Shown: positions 27,020 to 34,767 of the stretch, in pieces
Layout of the letters: each line of letters starts with the position of its first letter
How positions within the stretch are numbered: the stretch's first letter is position 1
From: Pseudomarimonas arenosa
GTDB taxonomy: Bacteria > Pseudomonadota > Gammaproteobacteria > Xanthomonadales > Xanthomonadaceae
Assembly (NCBI RefSeq): GCF_014841215.1
Contig: NZ_JACYTR010000009.1
Coordinates: 99,251 to 163,250, forward strand
Length of the DNA: 64,000 nucleotides
Reading direction: 5' to 3'
The notes under the pieces: model-generated
The model's database searches: none
Told to the model about the DNA's origin: nothing
The model's input: only the letters and a program-made list of their open reading frames with translations
Made by a program: the position numbers and the translations under genes

Positions 27020-27556
27020 ATGAGCAATGGCAATGGTGTGACCGCCACGATCAGTCAGGCGGTGGAGTCGATGAGTGAAAAGGTGCAGGAGGTAGCGGCC
27101 GAAGCGCGCAAGGTGGTGAAGAAGCGCGCTGCCAGCGTGCGCAAGCAGGCCGAAGCCGCGGTGCAGACCGCCTCAAAGGACGTCAAGCAGGCGGTGGCAT
27201 CGGCCAAGAAGCGCATCGACAAGGCCAAGAAGAGCGCAAAGAAGTCCGTGCAGCAGGCCAAGAAGTCGGTTGAGAAGGCCAAGAAGAGCGTGGTTCACGC
27301 GGTGGAAGAGGCCAAAGCCAAGGTCAGCAGTGGCGGTAAGAAGGCAGCAAAGAAGGTGGCGAAGAAAGCCGCGCCGGTGAAGAAGGCGGTCAAGAAGGCT
27401 GCAAAGAAAGTAGCCAAGGCGGCCAAGAAAAATGCCCCGGCGAAACGAGTGGCTAAGAAGGCAGCGGCCAGGAAGGCGCCGGCGAAGAAGCTCCCAGCCA
27501 AGAAAGGGCCGGCCAAGAAAGCCGCCAAGAAGGCAGCCAGGCGCGCCGGTCGCTAA
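27020..27556 (+). CDS. Histone H1-like Lys/Ala-rich protein (AlgP-like)
   Basis: The 178-aa protein has an N-terminal helical region (about 1-75, TISQAVESMSEKVQEVAAEARKV) and then a tail dominated by KKA, AKKAVKKAAKK and PAKK repeats. It resembles eukaryotic H1 tails and AlgP/AlgR3 of Pseudomonas. It is expected to bind DNA non-specifically and condense it. A strong ribosome-binding site (GAGGAGGGG) precedes ATG 27020. It sits between the two halves of the class II reductase. The repetitive tail is prone to length variation. Confidence 0.85.
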   Translation: MSNGNGVTATISQAVESMSEKVQEVAAEARKVVKKRAASVRKQAEAAVQTASKDVKQAVASAKKRIDKAKKSAKKSVQQAKKSVEKAKKSVVHAVEEAKAKVSSGGKKAAKKVAKKAAPVKKAVKKAAKKVAKAAKKNAPAKRVAKKAAARKAPAKKLPAKKGPAKKAAKKAARRAGR

Positions 27557-27894
27557 ACGTCTGCTGATCTCACCCAGCAGTCGGATTGTTTGCGTGCCAT
27601 GGATGGCGCGCAGGAAGTCAAGCATGCAAGTGTGGCGCGGCTCTGCCGCGACCGTTTGCGCTGACATACGCCTGGATGGGGGTGTCAGCAGAGGATCAGG
27701 CCGGAAACGGCAGAGTTGCCCCGAGGGACCCGTCCGTGTGCCAAAGAGCCGCGGACGGGATTCCTAGCTCGGGGCGTGACAGAGGGCAGGGCTGTGGGCC
27801 ATGCCAGGGCAGCCTCGGGTCAGCCGAGGCTACAATGCAACGGCGACCCGTCGGGGCGCCAGGGCCAGCCGGCCTGTTTGTTGGGAGTTGTGTG
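27557..27894 (+). promoter_or_regulatory. 338-bp gap before nrdJb with two hairpins and a -10-like box
   Basis: A short stem (CGCGG-CTCTG-CCGCG, 27638-27652) and a perfect 8-bp stem (AGCCTCGG-GTCAG-CCGAGGCT, 27811-27831) are present. TACAAT at 27831-27836 could be a -10 element for a separate nrdJb promoter, but no matching -35 was found. No NrdR box was found here. No gene is supported in this stretch, although the nrdJb frame stays open through much of it. Confidence 0.3.
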
Positions 27895-28614
27895 GTGTCG
27901 ATCAAGATCAGCAAGAAAATCAAGGGTTTCAGCGTTCAAACGGGCGATGAGAAGCAAAGGGCAGCCCAGCCGGCGGTGAAGACCGAAGCGCCGCGCGCGG
28001 AAGTCATCCACATGCATGAGCAGATCGAGCGCCCCGAGGTGCTGGTCGGTTCCACCTACAAGATCAAGTCGCCGCTGTTCGAGCACGCGCTGTACGTCAC
28101 CATCAATGACATCGTGCTCAACCAGGGCACCAAGCACGAATCGCGACGTCCGTTCGAGATCTTCATCAACTCGAAGAACATGGATCACTTCCAGTGGGTC
28201 GTGGCGATTACCCGCATCATGTCGGCGGTGTTTCGCAAGGGCGGCGACGTCACCTTCCTGGTTGAGGAACTGAAGGCCGTGTTCGACCCGCGCGGCGGCT
28301 ACTTCAAGGCCGGTGGCGTTTATATGCCGAGCATCGTGGCCGAGATCGGTGCGGTGGTCGAAGATCACCTCAAAACCATCGGTTTGATTGTCGATCCAGA
28401 ACTCGACGAGCACCAACGCGCGCTGATCGCCGAGAAGCGTGCTGCTTTCGAGGCGCAGAGCAAGAAGGGCGGTGACAGCAGCAGTGAAAGCAAGGGTGAA
28501 GCCGGAAGCTTTCCCCCGGGCGCCACGCTTTGCCACAAGTGCAATACCCAGGCGATGGTAGTGATGGACGGCTGCCAGACCTGCCTGAGCTGCGGCTATT
28601 CGAAGTGCGGATGA
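27895..28614 (+). CDS. nrdJb: NrdJb, C-terminal redox subunit of split class II ribonucleotide reductase
   Basis: The 239-aa protein matches the C-terminal domain of NrdJ. It has a central globular part (VLVGSTYKIKSPLFEHALYVTINDI...RPFEIFINSKNMDHFQWVVAITRIMSAVFR) and an acidic/Ser linker. It ends in a cysteine-rich tail CHKC...CQTCLSCGYSKCG that re-reduces the active site and may bind zinc. The GTG at 27895 is preferred, with TTGGGAG at 27881-27887 upstream. The frame is open further upstream but lacks a start signal. Unlike Pseudomonas, where nrdJa and nrdJb are adjacent, a histone-like gene separates them by about 1.1 kb. Confidence 0.9.
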   Translation: MSIKISKKIKGFSVQTGDEKQRAAQPAVKTEAPRAEVIHMHEQIERPEVLVGSTYKIKSPLFEHALYVTINDIVLNQGTKHESRRPFEIFINSKNMDHFQWVVAITRIMSAVFRKGGDVTFLVEELKAVFDPRGGYFKAGGVYMPSIVAEIGAVVEDHLKTIGLIVDPELDEHQRALIAEKRAAFEAQSKKGGDSSSESKGEAGSFPPGATLCHKCNTQAMVVMDGCQTCLSCGYSKCG

Positions 28615-29105
28615 GCTGAGCTAGCGCCCGTGGTTGATCCGGCAGAGTGATGAGGCTGGAAACCACGGTGGCGCGCCAGGGCCAAGCCGGCCGCATCATC
28701 AGTGGGAAGGGCGCCTTCGCCTCGCGCGCTCCGCGCCGTGAGCGAAGCGCCGCTTGCGACTCAAAGCGGAACGACTAGATGTCGGGACACCCTGCCGCTA
28801 CGTAGGTCCAGCGGCCGCTGGCGCGCCGGAACAAGTACTGCCAGCCGGCTGTGTTGCGATGTAGTGGTGTGTTAAGGCGCAATCGATTATTGATCTTTCC
28901 GACATGAGAGGCAGTCGCTGTAAAGCCCCTCTTGGGGGTGGGGGCCGGGTGTTCGCTAACGTTGCCCGGCCCGCAGGTCTCGCGTATTTGCACCCTCATC
29001 CGGCGCTTCGCACCACCTCCTCGCATAGGGAGAAGGGAAAATGTCTCGACTTCTTCTGCCCGAAGCTCAACCTCCAGTCGCCGCAGAGGCCGCTCGGCGA
29101 GCCAC
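28615..29105. repeat. 491-bp gene-free gap with several inverted repeats and a REP-like segment
   Basis: The gap lies between nrdJb and the convergent CPBP gene. It contains inverted repeats CCGTGGTT/AACCACGG (28628-28635 and 28661-28668), a perfect palindrome CCAGCGGCCGCTGG (28808-28821), and a stem GGGCCGGG/CCCGGCCC (28942-28949 and 28965-28972). A segment CCCTCATCCGGCGCTTCGC...AGGGAGAAGGGA near 28991-29038 resembles the dispersed 'CCCTCATCC...GGGAGAAGGG' repeat of many proteobacterial genomes. Open frames here translate repeat sequence and are not credible genes. Confidence 0.5.
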
Positions 29106-29771
29106 TCAGGAGAACACCGCGACCCAGGTGATCGCGTTGCCGACCCCATGTACCAGCGCCGGGGCGACCACGCTGCGGGTGTGGCAACGCAGCCACTGGA
29201 ACAACATGCCGGCGCCGATGTAGATCGCGATCAGCAGCGCGACGCTGACCAACTCGCCGCGACTGGCGAGATCCCACAGGCGCCAGCTATGTAGTGGCGC
29301 CAGCACGAAGGCCGCGGTGGTCAGCCATCCCGCGGGGCCGTCGGTCAGCCAGCGGCGCAGCGCACTGAACAGCAGGCCTCGGTAGGCCAGCTCCTGACCG
29401 ATGCCGATCAGAAAGCCGCTGCCCAGCCAGGCCAGCCAATGTCCCCACGGCAGTGACAGACTGCCGGCAAGCTGATCGTGCTCCAGCAGGCCGAACAGCA
29501 GGGCCGAAACCACCATGGCGATCAGCACCAGGCGCCAATGTGCCGCATCGAGCCGTAGCAGATCGGGTCGAGCCCGCCATAGGATCAGCGCAGCGACGGC
29601 GACCAGCAGTGCTTCGAGGCCCAGGCGAAGCGGCTGCAGGAAGTACCAGTGGTCCGGGTGCAGCAGCCACGGGTCGGGCTGCAGCAGGATTCGGCACGGC
29701 AGCTCCAGAACCAGGAAGGCGGCCAGCAGCAGGCCTGCCATACGTGCACTGAGTCGCACGGAATCCGCCAC
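29106..29771 (-). CDS. CPBP-family intramembrane protease-like protein
   Basis: The protein (about 221 aa from GTG 29771) has about six hydrophobic segments and the three CPBP/Abi motifs. These are QELAYRG where the family has EExxxR, then APLHSW containing the second-motif His, and HGVGN as the third-motif HxxxN. The first glutamate of motif 1 is replaced by Gln, which may abolish or alter proteolysis. The start is uncertain: GTG 29771 lies just after the TPR gene stop, ATG 29741 is an alternative, and the frame extends to 29870 inside the upstream gene. It ends convergently toward nrdJb. Confidence 0.75.
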   Translation of the reverse strand: MADSVRLSARMAGLLLAAFLVLELPCRILLQPDPWLLHPDHWYFLQPLRLGLEALLVAVAALILWRARPDLLRLDAAHWRLVLIAMVVSALLFGLLEHDQLAGSLSLPWGHWLAWLGSGFLIGIGQELAYRGLLFSALRRWLTDGPAGWLTTAAFVLAPLHSWRLWDLASRGELVSVALLIAIYIGAGMLFQWLRCHTRSVVAPALVHGVGNAITWVAVFS

Positions 29772-29775
29772 GAGG

Positions 29776-30690
29776 TCAGTAGCCGAGCTTGCGGAGTTCA
29801 CGGTGCAGCTCCCGGTCAACGAGGGTGCGGGCAAGGTCGGCGTGGCGACGGGCCTGCTCTGGCTGGCCACTGTCGTGCAGGAGCTGGGCGAGCCTCAACC
29901 ACGCCCATTCCTTCGGCGGGACGCGTTCTGCTGGCAGCGGCTGTTCGACAAACCGCTGCATGGCAGCGATGCCATCCAAGGTGTGGGCTCCACTGAACAC
30001 GGCGTTTCGCCCGATCTGGTAGAGGGCATTCAGCGCGTGGGCGCGCTCGCCCTCGTCCTTCGCGCTTTCAAGCAGGGCACTGCCCTGGACAAAGGCGGCA
30101 TGGGCTCCGGCGTAGTCCTTGCTCTCCTGCAGCAGTAGGCCGTGGCGCAGGTGCAGTTCGGCGAGCTCGGGATATCGCGCTCGACTCTCGCTGAGCAGGG
30201 CGGCATAGGCTGTCTGGTCCTCGGTTTCCCGATAGAACGACAGTGCCGCCAGTGCGCCGGCCCGTGGATCCATCTTGCTGATCGTCTCGACCTCGGCCCA
30301 AGCCAGCGACTCGTCGCCGCCAGCAATTCCGGGCGCGCCCAGATAGAAGGCCATCAGGGCGCGTCGGTAGGGTACATGTGTGGGCCGCAGCTGCACGGCG
30401 CGTAGCAGACAGTCGAGGGATCGGCCTGCATAGCTCATGGCGCTGAAGAATCCTTCCTCGGCCCGCGCGCCCATGATCCTGCCGCAATAAAACTGCACCT
30501 CCGCATCGTCCGGCGCAATTTCCAGCGCCCGTTCGATGGCGGCTTCCGCGGCCTGAGTGTCGACGCCGATATGAGACTTTGCCTCATCGAGCGCCGCGGC
30601 GACGCCGGGCGGCGGGGTCGCCGTTGACGGCTCTGCGGCAAGCAGGGCCGTCATCAGGGCGAACGTGGTAATGAGGTTTCGCATGGGCAT
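29776..30690 (-). CDS. Secreted tetratricopeptide-repeat protein
   Basis: The product (about 304 aa) has a signal-peptide-like start (MPMRNLITTFALMTALLAAEPSTA). TPR-like helical pairs follow (AAEAAIERALEIAPDDAEVQFYCGRIMGARAEEGFFSAMSYAGRSLDCLLRAVQLRPTHVPYRRALMAFYLGAPGIAGGDESLAWAE; later ELHLRHGLLLQESKDYAGAHAAFVQGSALL). It is likely a periplasmic scaffold. Start codons at 30690, 30684 and 30717 all fit; none has a strong ribosome-binding site. It is adjacent to the CPBP gene in a two-gene unit. Confidence 0.75.
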   Translation of the reverse strand: MPMRNLITTFALMTALLAAEPSTATPPPGVAAALDEAKSHIGVDTQAAEAAIERALEIAPDDAEVQFYCGRIMGARAEEGFFSAMSYAGRSLDCLLRAVQLRPTHVPYRRALMAFYLGAPGIAGGDESLAWAEVETISKMDPRAGALAALSFYRETEDQTAYAALLSESRARYPELAELHLRHGLLLQESKDYAGAHAAFVQGSALLESAKDEGERAHALNALYQIGRNAVFSGAHTLDGIAAMQRFVEQPLPAERVPPKEWAWLRLAQLLHDSGQPEQARRHADLARTLVDRELHRELRKLGY

Positions 30691-30926
30691 GGCCGGATCC
30701 GGAAACAGGAGCATCATGCTCGACGAGGGCCGGGCTTGAGCTCAGTGCCGGAAGTCAGAATCTCGACCTGCTAGAGGTCATGCTGGGCCGCTGGACAAGG
30801 GACTGGATCGTTGACGCCTGCCACGGGTCACAGGGCAAATTTCCGTTTAACCGGGCTTGATTGACGCTGAACGACGTGCTCTGATCGCGCTTCTATCACG
30901 CCGAACTCACGGATGGGCTTTCACCT

Positions 30927-31451
30927 ATGTCAACTCCGCCGCCACTGCCCGAACACAACCCCTATGCCGCGCCTCAGGCGCGCGTCGATGATGGCTTCGG
31001 CGAAGAGCTGGTGCTGGCCGATCGCGGCATTCGTCTGGTGGCCGCCATCATTGATGGTCTTGCCTTCGGCGGCGTAGCCATCCTGGCCGCCATCCTGATA
31101 CCCATGCTGGCGCCGCGCGAAGGGCAGGGCGGTAGCGAAGTAGCGGTCGGCATCCTTGGTTTCGTGATGGTGGCGGCCTTTCTCGCCGTGGTCGTGGTCA
31201 ATTGCCTGTGGTTGCATCGCTACGGTCAGACCATTGGTAAGCGGGTGATGAGCATCAAGATCCTGCGTGGCGATGGTTCACCGATCAGCCTCGGCCGGGT
31301 CATCGGCATGCGCTGGCTGCCGGTCACCCTGCTGGGCATGATCCCGATCGTTGGCTATATCGTGACCCTGGTCGATCCGCTGCTGATCTTCCGCGAAGAT
31401 CGCCGCTGCATGCACGACATGATCGCCGATAGCATCGTGGTCAAGTGCTGA
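30927..31451 (+). CDS. RDD-family membrane protein
   Basis: The 174-aa protein has an N-terminal cytoplasmic stretch with NPYAAPQA and an RDD-type membrane domain. The first Arg-Asp pair is diverged (GIRLVAAIIDGL), the QTIGKRVMSIKIL block is classical and it ends with IADSIVV. RDD proteins are proposed ion or proton transporters in stress responses, but most are uncharacterised. It precedes a second RDD gene by about 40 bp and may be part of the MoxR operon. No obvious ribosome-binding site is present before ATG 30927. Confidence 0.85.
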   Translation: MSTPPPLPEHNPYAAPQARVDDGFGEELVLADRGIRLVAAIIDGLAFGGVAILAAILIPMLAPREGQGGSEVAVGILGFVMVAAFLAVVVVNCLWLHRYGQTIGKRVMSIKILRGDGSPISLGRVIGMRWLPVTLLGMIPIVGYIVTLVDPLLIFREDRRCMHDMIADSIVVKC

Positions 31452-31491
31452 TCGAGGGTGTGGCGTTTCTCCCGCTGTTCGATTGAACTCC

Positions 31492-32187
31492 ATGTTGTTG
31501 GACACCGAGCATCGGGTTGAGACGCCCGAGGGGGTGGCGCTGCGACTGCATCCCGCTGGGGTGATGTCGCGCGCCGTAGCCTGGGCGATCGATTTCGTCG
31601 TCCGCCTGTCTGCGCTGATGATCGGCTCGATGGTGCTGGGCTTTCTGGGCAAGACCGGAGCCGGGCTGACCTTGATCTTGCTGTTTCTGATTTATTGGTT
31701 GTATCCGATCCTGTTCGAAGTGCTGCGCAACGGCCAGACCATCGGCAAGCGCGCCATGGGATTGCGTGTGGTGCATGCCAACGGCACGCCGGTGGGCTGG
31801 CTAGCCTCCTTTCTGCGCAATCTGTTGCGCACGGTCGACATGCTGCCGGTGCTGTATGGGTTTGGCGTGCTGGCCAGTCTCGCCGATCCGCAATGCCGAC
31901 GCCTCGGCGATCGTGTCGCCGGCACCCTGGTCGTTCATGAGCCCAAGCCGCCTGTTAAGACGGTGCTGCCGACACTGCAGGCAACACACCCGCCATTGGC
32001 CCTCAGCCTGAGCGAAAAGCAGGCGATCATCGATTTCGCCGAACGCTCGCCGGGCCTGACCTTGGAGCGGCAGGAAGAGCTGGCCGAGCTGCTGCAGCCG
32101 ATGATCGAGCGCCGTGGCCCCGGCGCGGTGCGCCATCTGCACGCCATGGCCGCCACCTTGATGGGCCGTGCCGAGGCTGGCGCATGA
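31492..32187 (+). CDS. RDD-family membrane protein (first gene of the MoxR cluster)
   Basis: The 231-aa protein contains an RDD domain (MSRAVAWAIDFVVRL, then EVLRNGQTIGKRAMGLRVVHANGTPVGW, and RRLGDRVAGTLVV) and a C-terminal cytoplasmic helical extension of about 80 residues. ATG 31492 (MLLDTEHRVETPEG) is chosen over the TTG at 31483. It overlaps the SpoIIM-like gene by 4 bp (ATGA). RDD-SpoIIM-DUF4129-DUF4350-MoxR-DUF58 is a recurring gene order in Xanthomonadales and relatives. Confidence 0.88.
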   Translation: MLLDTEHRVETPEGVALRLHPAGVMSRAVAWAIDFVVRLSALMIGSMVLGFLGKTGAGLTLILLFLIYWLYPILFEVLRNGQTIGKRAMGLRVVHANGTPVGWLASFLRNLLRTVDMLPVLYGFGVLASLADPQCRRLGDRVAGTLVVHEPKPPVKTVLPTLQATHPPLALSLSEKQAIIDFAERSPGLTLERQEELAELLQPMIERRGPGAVRHLHAMAATLMGRAEAGA

Positions 32188-33179
32188 AGCAGCATCAGTT
32201 CGAGACCGCGCATGAGGCGCGCTGGCAAAGCTTCGAGCACATGCTGGCCGCCAAGCCAGCGCGTGGAAAATCGCCGCCGGCCGATTTACGCGCCTATGCG
32301 GCTGAGTATCGACGGGTCTGCCAGGACTTTGCCCTGGCCCAGCGCCGCGGCTACAGCCCGGCACTGTTGGCGCGTCTGCAGGTCTTGATGCAGCAGGGCC
32401 ATCACCGGCTGTATCGACCTCCCAAACCGCAGATGATGCGGGCAGTGAACTTCTTTGCCGCCGAGTATCCATGGCTGGTTCGTCGCAACAAGCAGTTTCA
32501 CTTTGCCTCTGCCGCACTGTTCTTTGGGCCGTTCATTGCTTGCATGCTGATCCTGCAGTGGCAGCCGGAATGGGTGCATAGCCTGCTGGATTCAGAAATG
32601 ATCGCGCAGATGGAAGACATGTACGACCCGAGCGCCGAGCGCTGGGGCGAGGCGCGCGACGCCGAGTCCGATCTGGAAATGTTCGGCGTCTACATCATGA
32701 ACAACATCAGCATCGGCTTTCGTTGCTTCGCCAGCGGCTTGCTTGGCGCGATCGGGCCGGTATTCGTTCTGTTGTTCAACGGCGTCATCCTCGGTTCTGT
32801 GGCCGGCCACCTGACCGCCATCGGCCACGGCGACCCGTTCTGGCGCTTTTTCTCGGGTCACTCCGGTCCAGAGCTGATGGCGATCGTGATCTCGGGTGCC
32901 GCCGGCTTGAAGCTGGGCATGGCACTGATCGCACCGGGCCGACGTACCCGTGCCCGCGCGCTGTTGGAGGACGGTATCGAGGGTGCCAAGCTGGCGCTCG
33001 GCGTGTTCATGCTGCTGGTGTTCGCTGCCATGGTCGAGGCGTTCTGGTCGTCCACGGCCAGCACGCCGGCGGCCATCAAGTACACCGTGGGCATTGGCCT
33101 CTGGCTGTTGATCCTGATCTGGTTGTGGCGTGGCGGACGCAGCTATCAGCCCCCGGCTGCGGATCGTCATGCGCGTTGA
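32184..33179 (+). CDS. SpoIIM (stage II sporulation protein M)-family membrane protein
   Basis: The 331-aa protein starts with a cytoplasmic helical domain containing ARWQSFEHMLA and YRRVCQDFALAQRRGYSP. It then has multiple spans with the SpoIIM-type core NNISIGFRCFASGLLGAIGPVFVLLFNGVILGSVAGHL. In non-sporulating bacteria these proteins occur in MoxR operons, and the function is unknown. Overlaps: 4 bp with the RDD gene, 11 bp with the DUF4129 gene. Confidence 0.88.
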   Translation: MKQHQFETAHEARWQSFEHMLAAKPARGKSPPADLRAYAAEYRRVCQDFALAQRRGYSPALLARLQVLMQQGHHRLYRPPKPQMMRAVNFFAAEYPWLVRRNKQFHFASAALFFGPFIACMLILQWQPEWVHSLLDSEMIAQMEDMYDPSAERWGEARDAESDLEMFGVYIMNNISIGFRCFASGLLGAIGPVFVLLFNGVILGSVAGHLTAIGHGDPFWRFFSGHSGPELMAIVISGAAGLKLGMALIAPGRRTRARALLEDGIEGAKLALGVFMLLVFAAMVEAFWSSTASTPAAIKYTVGIGLWLLILIWLWRGGRSYQPPAADRHAR

Positions 33180-34767
33180 CGGACTTAACATCGTCTTGCG
33201 TCAGCGGCCGCCCTGGGAAGCGGCTGACCTCGGCATGGGGCTGGTGCGTCGACACGCCAGGGTACTGTTCGGTAGCTGGGCGCTGGCCACGCTGCCGGTG
33301 TTCCTGGCCTTGCACCTGGCGCTGACGCCCTTGGGTTACGCCTGGTTGGCCGGGCTGCTGTTCTGGTGGCTCAAGCCGATGTTCGATCGCTTGCCGATCT
33401 ATGTGCTATCGCGCGGCATCCTCGGTCAGGAGGTGAGCATCAGGGAGGCGCTGAAACAGATGCGCTGGGGCTGGTCGCGGATCTGGCCCTGGCTGCTTTG
33501 GCGTCGATTGCATCCTGCACGCAGCTTGCTGCTGGCGATGGATCTGCTGGAACAGCCGGTGGGGCAGGCGCGGGCCGAACGCGCCCGTCTGCTCGGTCGT
33601 GGGCAGGCCAGCGCGCCACCGATGATCTGGCTGGTCGGGGCCCATCTAGAGCTGATGCTGTGGGGCTCGCTGATCGTTTTTGTGCTGATGCTGATTCCGG
33701 TCGAGTTCCTCGATGACTCGCTGAAGGCGATGTATGAACTGATGCTGGAAGAGCCGCCGCCCTGGGCTGAGTTTCTGCAGGGCATGGCCTATTGGTTGGC
33801 GGTGTGGGTGATCGAGCCGTTCTACGTCGGCGCCGGCTTCGCCCTCTATCTCAATCGCCGCACCGAGCTTGAGGCCTGGGATATCGAACTGGCCTTTCGG
33901 CGCCTGGCCAAGCGGGTGGCGGCGCTGACAGCCTCGGTGTGTCTCGCGGTGCTGCTGTGGTCTGGCGGCGTCGCCGGTGCTGACGCGAGGGCGGCGGCGC
34001 TCGATTCCTCAGCGCCTGAACTCGAGGTGGAGGCCACAGACACGAGCAAGGCTGAAGACAAGAAAGCGCCCAAGGGACAGGCGCTCAGCGCTCTGCTCGG
34101 CGAGCATTTCGAACCGCCCGAGCAGCGGTACCAGGAGGCGATGACCGAGGTGTTTCGCGACTCCGACCTCAACCCGAAGAAGCTGGTCGGCGAATGGCAG
34201 CGCATCGAAGAGCTCAAGCCGTCGTTGAATTCACCCACGCCGAGCTGGGTTCAGGGGCTGGCACAAGTCGTTGCCTTTCTGGTCGAGAACATCCTGTGGA
34301 TCCTGCTCGGGTTGCTGCTTCTCTGGCTATTGATTCACTCGCGTCGCTGGTGGGCTGACTGGACCAGTGCGCTGCCGCCGCAGCGCCAGACAACTCAGTC
34401 GCCGCTGCTCGATCCGAAGGCGCCTTCGGCCTTGCCCGACGACATCCCGGCGGCGGTGCGTAGGCTGTGGCAGGAAGGACAGCCGCGTGCGGCGCTATCC
34501 CTGCTGTATCGCGGTGCGGTGGCTGCACTTGGCAGGCGACTGAGCCACGGCTTGGCGCCGGGGGCCACCGAATCGGAAGTGCTGCGCAGCGCGCGGCGCC
34601 TCGATGATCATGGCTTGGCGCAGTGGCTGGCCAACGTTGTGCGGACCTGGCAGACCGCCGCCTATGCCCATCGACTGCCGGAGCAGGCCGCCGTCGAAAG
34701 CCTGCTGCAGCAGTGGCCAGAGAGCGTACAGCATACCGATGCGCCGAGCTCGGAAGCAGGGTCATGA
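33169..34767 (+). CDS. DUF4129-domain membrane protein
   Basis: The 532-aa protein has several spans in the N-terminal half and a polar periplasmic stretch (about 275-365, with GEHFEPPEQRYQEAMTEVFRDSDLNPKKLVGEW). A further span is followed by a C-terminal DUF4129 domain (AAVRRLWQEGQPRAALSLLYRGAVAALGRRLSHGLAPGATESEVLR). The ATG at 33169 overlaps the SpoIIM-like gene. DUF4129 is often fused to transglutaminase-like proteins, but no transglutaminase core is seen here. Confidence 0.85.
   Translation: MRVDGLNIVLRQRPPWEAADLGMGLVRRHARVLFGSWALATLPVFLALHLALTPLGYAWLAGLLFWWLKPMFDRLPIYVLSRGILGQEVSIREALKQMRWGWSRIWPWLLWRRLHPARSLLLAMDLLEQPVGQARAERARLLGRGQASAPPMIWLVGAHLELMLWGSLIVFVLMLIPVEFLDDSLKAMYELMLEEPPPWAEFLQGMAYWLAVWVIEPFYVGAGFALYLNRRTELEAWDIELAFRRLAKRVAALTASVCLAVLLWSGGVAGADARAAALDSSAPELEVEATDTSKAEDKKAPKGQALSALLGEHFEPPEQRYQEAMTEVFRDSDLNPKKLVGEWQRIEELKPSLNSPTPSWVQGLAQVVAFLVENILWILLGLLLLWLLIHSRRWWADWTSALPPQRQTTQSPLLDPKAPSALPDDIPAAVRRLWQEGQPRAALSLLYRGAVAALGRRLSHGLAPGATESEVLRSARRLDDHGLAQWLANVVRTWQTAAYAHRLPEQAAVESLLQQWPESVQHTDAPSSEAGS

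Noticed and set aside
27586..27894. Upstream extension of nrdJb
   Set aside because: The frame is open but the sequence is low-complexity intergenic DNA with hairpins; the GTG at 27895 has the ribosome-binding site and the family start.
28775..29149. Minus-strand frame of 124 codons in the gap after nrdJb
   Set aside because: Part of it translates the dispersed intergenic repeat and the end overlaps the CPBP gene; no start signal or conserved pattern.
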